From Chaenocephalus aceratus (Eukaryota > Chordata > Actinopteri > Perciformes > Channichthyidae), in assembly GCA_023974075.1 (NCBI GenBank), contig CM043797.1, forward strand, positions 17,842,975 to 17,906,974: DNA of 64,000 nucleotides, written 5' to 3'. A program made the position numbers and the translations under genes. Positions within the stretch are counted from its first letter, which is position 1; each line of letters opens with the position of its first letter. The notes beneath the pieces were generated by a model that saw only the letters and a list, made by a program, of their open reading frames with translations, searched no databases and was not told the DNA's origin. Shown piece by piece: positions 13,301 through 25,300 of this stretch.

Positions 13301-16300
13301 ACACCAGCAACATATATATATATATATATATATAAATATGAGTTTTTATATTGTACAATACAATAAAGTGTAATACTGAAAAGTAAAAATAAATGTCGCC
13401 AACAGAATGAGTCAGAATATGTTAGACGGTGTACTTGAGTAGCTATGTGAGCCAATGGTATAAATAAGGATTTGTGTGTTTTGCTTATATTGTATAGTTA
13501 GATGTGAGTCTTAACGATAACAGTTTGTACCTTTTGTTATCATTACTGTATATAGAGTGGGCTGTTTTATTTTATTGTAGATAAATTAATGAAACGCAAT
13601 AGGAACGGAAATTACCAGTTAAGTTGGATGTGTTTTTGCAAGGAGAAAAATGACACAAAGTATAAAAGAGCAGCAGAAAAAGAATATATTTGTCTGAAAT
13701 ATTTCAAAAAAATGTTCTGTATAAAACACAAAGAAAAAGTCTGAAAAGGGTTTCAGCGCTTGTTCATCCTCAGCAGTATAAGATATGCATGGACTGAAAC
13801 AGAGAATCTGTTCACACTGCCGCTGTACGGTGGAAAAGAGATAACTAATGGGCTCATTAAGGAGATGGAGCCTGACAATGCCAAGGGAAGGTCACCGCAA
13901 ACCATGACTTACTGGAGTTGTAAGAGCTGTCCCCATCGAAAACTGTTCTAATGAAACAGGGAGGGGAAACATACTGGTATCAACACGGCAGGCTTGCAAA
14001 ACAGGATACAGCGTAAAAAGGTTTGCATTAAACATGGCATTGTAGTGACCTGACTTTCCCCCAGTTATAAAAGAAGGCTTAACTAGAGGAAATCTCACAC
14101 TAGGGACCATCTCAGAGCCCATCAAGTCCTCTTTGACATTTTGCAAAGAGGCCAGAGGAATTGTCTCAGAAATACTCAAAACATGGCGTTAGTATAAGTG
14201 TTTTAGACAGAAAATTATTGAAAGTAAAGGAAAACTGGGCTGAGTTTCTTACCAAATGGTTTCTTGTCAACAGGTGGCTCGAGCTGTCTGAACACACTGT
14301 ATTTGTCTCCTCCATCTGGTTCAAAACACATAGAAACAATGGATAAAGTTTGAACAAATGAATAAACAGAGAAGCAGTTGTACACTTATTACAGTCTGCT
14401 ATGGCAAGAAGTTAAAACAGTACCAACAAAACTGTGTCCTCATATTGGTTGCTTTGGGAATCATTTCCACTGCATTACTATTAAAGTACACCTTAGGTTG
14501 CAGTAGTAAGGCAAGGCAAGGCAAAGTAGTAAGAGTTGTAGCGGACCTGCAGGTTTCTGGGAGTTTGTTCCAGATATTTGGAGCATAATAACTGAACGCT
14601 GCTTTACCATGTTTAGTTCTGACTCTGGGGACAGAAAGCTGACCAGTCCCTGAAGACCTGAGAGATCTGGATGGTTCATAATTTAGCAGGAGGTCAGTAA
14701 TGTATTTTGGGCCAAAACCATTCAGTGCTTTATAAACCAGCAGCAATATTTTGAAATCTATTCTTTGACACACAGGAAGCCAGTGTAAAGACTTCAGAAC
14801 TGGAGTGATGTGATCCACTTTCTTAGTGTTAGTGAGGACTCGAGCAGCAGCGTTCTGAATTAGTTGCAGCTTTCTAATAGATTTGTTAGTGAGACCTGTG
14901 AAGACACCATTGCAGTAGTCGAGTCTACTGAAGATAAAGGCATGGACAAGTTTTTCCAAATCCTGCTGTGACATTAGTCTTTTAATCCTAGATATATTCT
15001 TTAGGTGATAGTAGGCTGATTTAGTAACTGTTTTAATGTGACTGTTGAAACTCAGGTCAAAGTCCATGACTACACCTAGATTTCTGGCTTTATCTGTTGG
15101 TTTGAACATTGCAGACTGAAGCTCAGCGCTAACTTTTAAACGTTCTGCCTTGGCTCCAAAAACTATTACCTCAGTTTTATCTTTGTTTAATTGGAGAAAG
15201 TTCTGACACATCCAGTCATTGATTTGTTCAATGCACTTACTCAGTGTTTGAATTGGAGCATAGTCTCCTGGTGAAATTGTTACGTAAATGTGTGTGTCAT
15301 CTGCATAGCTATGGTAACTTATTTTGTTGTTCTTCATTATCTGAGCCAGTGGTAGCATGTAGATGTTAAAGAGAAGAGGCCCCAAGATGGAGCCTTGAGG
15401 AACCCCACATGTCATATTTGTCAACTCAGATGTGTATTTACCTATAGAAACAAAGTTGTTTCTATCCTTTAAGTAGGATTCAAACCAATTTAGAACTGTT
15501 TCCGAAAGTCCCACCCAGTTTTCCAGTCGGTCTAGTAATATGCTGTGGTCAACAGTGTCAAACGCAGCACTGAGATCTAATAATACTAACATTGAAGTTC
15601 TGCCACTGTCTGTGTTTAAGTGGATGTCATTAAAGACCTTTACAAGAGCAGTCTCAGTGCTGTGGTTTGGAAGAAAGCCTGACTGGAACACATCGAAACA
15701 GTTATTTAAATGCAAGAAATTACTCAACTGTTGAAAAACAACTTTTTCAATGATTTTACCTAGAAATGGGAGGTTTGATATGGGCCTGTAATTGTTCATT
15801 ACTGAAGCATCTAGATTATTCTTTTTTTAAGAGCGGTTTAATGACTGCAGTTTTCAGGGCCTGTGGAAAAATACCTGAGTGAAGAGATTTGTTTACTATA
15901 TGAAGTAGTTCTGAGGCCATGCAAGGCAAAACATCTTTGAAAAATCCTGTTGGAATAATATCAAGGCAGCAGGAGGAGGATTTCAGAAGTTGTATAATGT
16001 CCTCTAGGTTTTTATCATTAATCTGATGGAATTGTGTCATGATGTCTGAATTGATGTTAAGTGGACACAGAGACAACACATTTGCTGTTCCTGATGCAGA
16101 GGCACTGACTGCTTGTCTGATTTTCTGAATTTTGTCAGTGAAAAAAGACTGAGGTCGTCGTAAAAATGTTGAAATATGGCTGAGATCCTCCGTCTATTTA
16201 CGAAGATGAACTGTCCCAGTGATAAGTTAATGTCCAGGAGCCGCTGCTCGAAGTTTTCAGAGAATAAGAATAGGAAAATCAGCATAAAAAGTAAGCAGAG

Positions 16301-19300
16301 GCAAGAGCAAGCAGAAAAGCGTCTGCACTGTAAGAAAGAAAGATAAGATCTAGTAGCATTTAAGAGACCAATGTTATTGAATAAGTAATAAGCTAAGGCT
16401 AGATTGAGGTTGAATATATTAGACTTTGAGAAGCATTAGTTGCCCTATTACTCACTATTGACATTATCTATGAGTTAGTTTAAATATCTAGGAATCACAT
16501 TTTCCCCTCCCTTCCTAACCTGTTTTTTTCCCCAGGGTTCACCATCATTTTATAAAATGTTTCTGCTGCACTATTTCTTAATGCTCTTAATGTCTTTCAT
16601 TTTTGTAAAGCACTTTGAATTGCCTTGTGTTGAAAAGGTGCTGTATAATTACACTTGCCTGGCCTTGCCTTGGCTGCAGCATTACATGGAGAGCAAATAT
16701 TGTTCCTAACAAATCCATGTCCACTCTATGTGAGGTTTAGAAGGTACCTGAGACGGGGGGTGTGGGCTCTGCAGGCTGATCCACAGAGAGCTGCTTGAAG
16801 ACCGCGTACTTATCAGAGGCTGTGATGGAGGCGGACGAGGACCCAGACACTGGAGTCAGCAAGGCGGGCGCACTGCAGGGACACAAAGGCTTCTGTCAGA
16901 CACGAGGAATAGTTCAAAAGAAGAGTTTAATCCCCATAAGCTGAGTGAACATTTGCTCCACACTCACAAGTTTGGTGAATGTTTGTTAAAAGCTTTATTG
17001 TGACGATAATGGAAGCTGAGGGAAATGTAATCTATCATTTAGCTTTTTACATGAAAATACTGAATGCCGGCATGTTCAATTACCACTGAAGGCTGGCAAT
17101 GTGTGGCATTATACACCTCATCTCAATTATAAGAAAAAGAAAAAAAGGCATGTCAACTAAAGTAAACAAACAAGCGAACATAGATTAAAAAAACAAAACA
17201 CATAGAAAGAAAATACAAAATCATCAAATAAATAAAATAATGTAATCCCTTGTCCATTACATATACCTTGACTTAAAGTGGACCTATCATGCTATATTTG
17301 AATAATATATTGTTGGGCCATACCTATATAAAACATGTCTGTTAAGTATTTTTTTCAAAATACCAAACAGATCATGCATTTTAGCCATGCCTCATTTTGC
17401 TCTATTCTAGCCCTGTCTTCACAAGGACTGATTCTGTGGCAAATGAGCTGCAGCTGACCACGCCCCCCTGCAAAGGAGGGGAGGAGGCACGAGCGTCATG
17501 TTACCATGCTGTTACCATGCAGTTACCATGCCACGGCAACCTCTCATTCCCCTGATAGGTGGAGCGTTGCCCATGTAGGCGGAGCGTCACCGCTCACTAT
17601 ACCGGGCTGACGTCGGGTCGGATGGAATCTGTATCCGCTCGTTGTAGCCCCGTTTTTAAAAGATTTGGGTATGGAGGAAAAGAGAGAGGGTTGTATTTTC
17701 TGACACTTGGTGAGTTCCCTGGAACACCGGGGACACATATTCATGTATAAAAGACATACAAAAGTGCATTTTGCATGATAGGTCCCCTTTAAATCAACTT
17801 ACATTTAAAAGAACAGTTTTTTATTTTGGGGAGTTTACTTAGTTGCTTTCTTATTCAGAGTTAAAAAATAAGATTGATACCATTAGAGTGATCTAAATCA
17901 CTAGAAAATAAAATAAGGATTTTGATTTTAAAAGTATAACTTTTCCGTGCTTCCAGTATGTATCACAAGCAATTCAACGATTTGTATTCCCATTTGCGTT
18001 GTTTTGCAGTCACTGTGAGAAACAACCTTTTTTTTTAAATAAAAATGTAAAAAGTAGCTGATTTTTGGAGATACTTGAATACAAAACACCAAAGAAAGCC
18101 ACACTCCAGCAAACACGAGTTTCTTCTCTCTGTAGCACATCTGACAGTAAGTTATGTCATACCAACATGAGCTTCTCAGCTTCTCATTTAATTAGACAGC
18201 AATCTCAGGCTGTGGGGAATTCTTCTTTTATTGCTGAAACAGTCAAGAGTGTATGTTTTCAGAGGAGAAATAGGAAGAATTCTAAAATACCCACACGACT
18301 TAGATATGAGGTATTTTTGTTCTTCTTTCTCTTTGTCTTAGAAAGGATAACTGCCTTTCAGCTTTCTCTTTGTGGAAGGGAAGTATCTCCAAAGGGGCTT
18401 GGAAAGTAATATCAAAAATGAGCTTATCTACTGTCCACTGAAATGAATTCATTAAGTGATGACCCAATATCATTGCTATTCTAGAGAGGTTATTATGAGA
18501 TATTAAGACAGTGTGCCTGACTGTGCAGTTTGCAAGAAAGACAAAGCAAGAAGACACAAATATTATGCAGAATAGCTCAGCTATAAATAGCAAAAAAGGG
18601 CTGAATATTGGACCCTGATTAATGGAAACTTTTCCATCTCTTTCTGCATAAAAGTACAACTAGTTCCAGTGTGAAAGGAGACAGAAATAATGAGGAATAC
18701 TAAATACTTTCATGCATTTCCTGAAATGTAAACTCAGCATAAGGGTAATTTCAGGCAGTGAAAATCTACAACCTTCAGCTTTTTAAGATATAGCTAATTG
18801 GATGGAATACAAATTGGGTTTTGCAGTATCGAAATATTTAATTATAGTTAATTAATCATTAATCCTACTCTGCGTCTCAATTGCACTCACAGCCCTTACA
18901 TGTTCTGATGCTGAGGTGCGATGGTGGGGGGGAAGCTTCCACCGGACTCCCCCTGAAACTCAGTGAAGGGTGGTTCTCCTGCTCCTGCCTTCGGAGCCTC
19001 CTGGAAGTCCTGGAAGTCGTCGTCATCGGCTTTGGTCCCCTGAGCCAACAGAATGTTAGTAAATCAGCTGAGATCTACTAAAGGAACATTCAGGACTAAA
19101 TGAACATTCAGGACTAAAGGAACATTCAGGACTAAAGGAACATTCAGACCTAAATGAACATTCAGAACTAAAGGCAGGACTAAAGGAACATTCAGGTCTA
19201 AAGAAACATTCAGGACTAAAGGAACATTCAGGACTAAAGGAAGAACTAAAGGAACATTCAGGACTAAAGGAACATTCAGGACTAAAGGAAGAACTAAAGG

Positions 19301-22300
19301 AACATTCAGGACTAAAGGAACATTCAGGACTAAAGGAACATTCAGGACTAAAGGAACATTCAGAACTAAAGGCAGAACTAAAGGAACATTCAGGACTAAA
19401 GGAACATTCAGGACTAAAGGAACATTCAGAACTAAAGGCAGAACTAAAGGAACATTCAGGACTAAAGGAACATTCAGAACTAAAGGAACATTCAGGACTA
19501 AAGGAACATTCAGAACTAAAGGCAGAACTAAAGGAACATTCAGGACTAAAGGAACATTCAGGACTAAAGGAACATTCAGAACTAAAGGAACATTCAGGAC
19601 TAAAGGAACATTCGAAACTAAAGAAACATTCAGGACTAAAAGAACATTCAGGACTAAAGGAACATTCAGAACTAAAGGAACATTCAGGACTAAAGGAACA
19701 TTCAGGACTAAAGGAACATTCAGGACTAAAGGAACATTCAGAACTAAAGGAACATTCAGGACTAAAGGAACATTCAGAACTAAAGGAACATTCAGAACTA
19801 AAGTATGACCTTGTTACCTGTGCAGCAGGGAAACTGGCAATGAAGTTAGTGTTTGAGGGGGCTGGAGCGGGGGCTGTGGGTTTCATGGTCATGACTGGTG
19901 GTGCTGGTGTGGGCATGGCCATCGCCATGGAAACCTGGGGCTTGGTCATCATCTGCTGCTGGTGCATGACAGGGGCCAGGGCCATAGCCAGGGCCGGCAA
20001 GTTGGGCACAGGTGGAGAAGGGAACTGACCGAGAATTTCTACATTCATCGTTGGGAGGCCACTCTGTAACAAAGGAGACATGTTTAAAGTATATTACCAG
20101 TGATGTTTATTATTATTACGTTTTTCTTACTGCCACAAATCTAATGAAAATACCAAAACCAAAAAAATATTCCTTGGTGCTATAGTTTAATTGTATTAAA
20201 AAACTATTGAAAAAAATTGATGAGGAGGATTTACGATCATTAGATTCATCATGACGACTTACTGCTACTTCTAAGCTACTTCTGCTACAATAAAAAAAAC
20301 TGTACAACAGAATCAGTTGTCTGTATACACCTAGGTCGGTTCCACGGAAAAGTGCATTCATTATATATAATTATTATTCATCCTTGGTTGAAATAGCACT
20401 GAGACACACAACACGACTATTTGTTGGCCTATCTATCGCCAAGAAGACCATCCTTAAAAACTGGAAATCCAAAAACATAATGAGCATTCATCCAGTCAAA
20501 TCTACTCATAGAGCACATAGTTAAATAACTTGTATTTATTAGTCAATGCCACCTCATTACTAACACCTGCTCACTTACACAAAACTTGTCAAATGAATAA
20601 TACATTGTTCATTTAAATCATTAGAAGTGTCATGGCACAGCGGCTAAAGGAACCTTTTGATCTGATTTCATCATATAATTACTTAAATAGGAAAAAAGGC
20701 TGATGTTTGTATGTAAATAATTGTTCTATAGTCAAGTTCCTTTTGAACATGTGTTCCTGTCAGACTCTAACCCCCAGGAGAGAGCACTTTTTTGTGCTTG
20801 CTTTTTATGCTCTAGGTTTACATCAACAATGGTGTTTTATTATTCCTCTCATGGAAGCAGTGGCATGCAGTTTTGCATGATCTGCCTGCAGAATTGCATC
20901 CTCCCAGGGGTGGCGGTGACAGGTCCGGGCTAAGGATGATAAGAACTTGCTGCCAAACTCGGCTGATAGGGACTCAGCCATATATTGGGCTTACAATGCT
21001 TCACAGACCCTGGGCTAAGTCAATGCGCTACCTCTTTCTCCCCCTTCAAACTAATCTTATTTCAGTATGGAGTTCATGGCGCAACTTTGTGAACACCATG
21101 GGGGATGATTAATGAAGTCGATCTAAGGGATCATTTTTTTTGACTGAGGTGTTTACCTGTGCCACGCCAATTAGTGCAAGTACAGTGTAGAGCTCCTCCT
21201 TGGTCAGCATGCCAGGCGTTGTGCGGTTGGCTGACGCCCAGATTTGCCCCAGTGCTTCCCTAGGAAGACCTGAGGACATTAGTATGGGGTAGAGCTTGGC
21301 TGTGTCTATCCCTGCAGGAGTCATGGTGAATTCAAGAACCTTCTGGAACATTTCTATGAAAAAAACAGAAAGGATCATTTTAGTGTATGCCAGAAATTGA
21401 CAGGAATACAACTCAGTTATCGGCTTCATTGGAAATTAAAATAATTTTCCACAAAACAGTGTAAATCTGATATTATATATAATGTTAACCTGGGATGAGG
21501 CTGTCGTTGTAAACCCATGCTGGCAGCATGGGCTGGATGTGCTCTTGTTGTGGATACACGGCAACACCTGCTGTTACAAGCAAACAAACACACAGTTAGT
21601 TGTTATAGCAAAAGCCGTGTCCGGGCATACGATTTGCCAAGCCCTGCTTGTATCGAGCTCAACAAAATCCTACAACTGATGTCAGGAAGGCTCTGTGCAG
21701 ACGTAATGCTCCCCTGGACTGAATCACAAGCGTCCTGCCACATCAGACATCTAAAAATCACTCTGAGAGACATTCTTAGACTCAAGGAGGGGGGAGACAA
21801 GAGATTGTCTTGTAAAGAAAATCAGATTGTGCTTTACAATGACCCAAAAAAACTTTTTTCTGCAATAGATTAATAATCATTTAAAAAGAAAAAGAGCTAT
21901 AGTTTGTTTCCAGTCCCTAACAAGGCATCTGTTTACTCCCATCAGTCTTGGGCAGTTAAATGAATGTTATTACAAATCTCCCCCGTCTCCATGAGGCGCC
22001 TCTTTATTTCCCTGGATATCACAGAGGACACGGACACAGACAAACAAATAACAGCACAAAGGATTGGCCAAGTGGCATGCACAATCAGCTCGGATTATGT
22101 TTGGGCTCCATCCCTGTGCGCATCCCTGTTAAACCAAAGCAGTCAGCATGCGCCAGAGGGTGTTACTCAGCGGGGGAACAGACAGCAGATTATTGAGTTA
22201 TCACCTCAGGAATTTAACAAACCATTTCCACAATGTGTGCGGAGAGCGGCAAAATAAGCAGGCCCGTCCACCGAGATTTGGACAAAGGTTTCAAGCGGGG

Positions 22301-25300
22301 TGAAATAAGAGCAGAGACTAGGAGAAGATGTAAAGATCCCGCCACTGCATGATAATCTCAGAGGTGAAGAAAATGTCAGCATGATTTCATTTCAGAAACT
22401 AAAATAGTATAATGACCAGTGGAGAATATGATTTTAAACCAATTATGATCCAAAGCAGGGGTGGGGAACCTCCGGCCTCCGGGCCGTATACGGACCGCGA
22501 GACCATTTGGTACGGCCCTCGAGGTAATTTATAAACAACCAAAAAATTCTAGAAATCTAGACCGCAAAATAATTAAATGCCTGTTTTTCCTGGCTAAGGT
22601 CAGGGTCCTTGAACACAACACAAGCCTAACGTGTCATCAAGTGGTATATGTCTCGTCTGACAGGGGTGTAGTTCTGTGGAGAGCACAAGAACGCCGCTCC
22701 GGCACTTCAGATAAAGGAGCCGTACACATGCCGCAGTTTTTGCGTGTCTGTGTCTTAGTTGAAAGCCCAGTGGCGATCTGCTCATCTGTCATACTGATCA
22801 GACAGTCAATAACTTTGTTGTTATTAGCATCTGGTTAGCTAGCTATGCTAACAAATATAAGAAGCTTTTTCTACAACCATGTTCAACATATTTTCATATG
22901 GATAGGAAACTAAATACATTTGCACACATCTTGTGTCCATATCTTTCTCTTTTGCTGGTCATGCCACAACCGTGCATGCATGCGCGAGTCATGGCAAAAT
23001 ATCTGGATTGAGAGGTTGCTTTTTCTTTGCACAGCATGAAAGAAAGGCCAAATGAATGGGCTGTGATTTTAGTATTTTTAAGCAGAGATCAATAATTAGT
23101 ACGGGCCCTCGGAGGATGTTGACAAAATTGAAATGGCCCTTGAGAGGAAAAAGGTTCCCCACCCCTGATGCAAAGAGATAGAATAGATTTAGCTGCTGCT
23201 GCAGGATTATTTGGTCAGGGTTAGAAAGAGTGAAAATATTTCCCGAGGACAGAAAGAAAACTACTGCCTTGATTGTGTGCAGCAAAGCAAGGGAGAGAAG
23301 AAGCTATGAAATCTAATAAGCAGGCACTTCTCTCACCACTGTCACTACGGGTTTGAGGAGACGAGGCAGCAGCTGATGGGGGGGCGCCTGGCGCTGACAC
23401 CGGAGCCTCAGGTAGCTTTTCTGAGACGAAGACAGAGCTCAAGTCCTCGGGGGCTGCAGCCCAGTTCCTCGCTTTATTGCTGGAGTGAAACTGGGTTGTA
23501 ACTTTAGTTCTAGGACCCATTTCAGCCAGACTCTGTCTGGATTTAAAGCTAAACTGCGCCGTCCTATCAGCAGAAAGATCGCATGAGGAGAATAGCTTCT
23601 CTTCCAGGGATGGGCCTGAGGGGATGAATGAGGAACAGGTTTCTTGATAACACACACTGGCTTTACACGGCAGTTGAAGATTAAACATTTTCTAAAGCCA
23701 GGTTACACTTGTTGTTGCTTTAGGGGGATTAGGGAGATACAGTATTTACTTTTTGGCCCTTTTTTTTTATTAACAGTCCATTTAAGTTTTTACTTATTTG
23801 CTAAAGAACCACACCTTCAACAAAAAGTGTGTGTTTGGTCTTGTGTAATATATCAAAGCATTCCAGTTCAGAGATGTAGAGCTGTTTTATCAATGTGGCA
23901 GAGTCACATCTAAGAAAGGCAGTTCTCCTGTTTCCTGACTTCTAATGGCTCATACTGTAGCAGTAATAATCAAAGGGCAATTGAAGGTTTCAACTCAAAT
24001 CTCCCAGCTATTTTAAAACCAAATTGTGTGTCTTGTTTTTTGTTGATGCTGGTTTACCTAATATTCCCTCTCAAATAACCTTCCTCTAGCTTGATGATTA
24101 CATGCTTGCAGATCCAAACATGTCCATAAATGAACTGAGGCTGGGCTCATTAGCATGGTTAACGAGTAATAGGTTAATATCCCACCAAATGAAAGAAATG
24201 TTAGCTTAGCAAATATCAACCTTTATATCTTGATGGTTACAGTATATGTATGTGCTTGCTGCTCTATACGTGGGTTCCTGTTACATTCTGCTTGCATATA
24301 GTGTATTATTCCTTGATTTTCACCTTGCACATTTTCAAAGAGCCAATAAACAGTGTACAACCTTCAACTTTGATTCTTTATCATCTGAACAAGAAAAAAA
24401 ATGATAATTTTTCACAGTAAGCTTCTTGAAATATTCCTTAAGTCTCTCTCCTTGATACTGAGGCCATCTAATCTTCTTATTCAAGATGCTAAACAACTAG
24501 GTCAGAAATCTCTCAGAGGAATTGGGGGATGAGACTTGATGATTGAGGGCTAGCTGTTGCATTTCTCTGGACAGAAGGTGATCTCTCTTTCCTGTCATTC
24601 ATAGTTTAGAGGCCGAGAGCTGTCACGGAGCAGCTGCTCATCCCAGAGATTAGACGGCAGATGACACATGAGTGTGACAGTCTTCCATCAAAACCAAAAA
24701 CAGATTCAGTTTGAATGACGGATTCAGCTACGATATGTTTGAAGCCTACTGAGAAACATTTTCACTTTCTAATGATGAAGCAAGATGGGCTTCTTATTGA
24801 TTACGCATCCTTGTTGCTCCTATTTGAGGTGTCTGGTAGCTTTAAAGGTTCGGGTAATGAGGCCATCTGCTGTGCTGGCTGCATGCTCTCACACTGTAAC
24901 GCAGGCCAAAACCAACTCACAATCCAGAAATATTAAGCATCAGCAACGAAAGCAGTTCTATACGTTAAAAAAAGTGTTAATGGTTGAGTGTAAACTATGA
25001 GGATGGGAAGGGGGGGTGTCAACAAAGAAAAAGGAGTTACCTTGACATGTAGATTGGGTGCTGGTGTTGACAGCAGAGTGTTGGGTATCAGTGGGAATGG
25101 ACACAGAGGCAGGGAGGGACTGAGGGAGGGAGGAGGAAGAGGTGGAGGACAGACCTGAAGGCTGGACTTGGGCCTCAGAGGACATGTGGAAGTTGGAGGG
25201 AGGAAAAGCATTGAGAGGACCCTGAACAAAGTCATTAAACTCGTCATCGTCCTGACAGAAACCTGTCGGGGGGGCAGAGGACGAAGGCTGGGCGAGGGCC

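Noticed and set aside
19056..20081. A 341-codon protein-coding gene with CSFSPE repeats
   Set aside because: It is synrg exon 11 joined to an intronic minisatellite. A proper GT donor and family-like exon 12 show that the repeat is intron; openness follows from the unit length.
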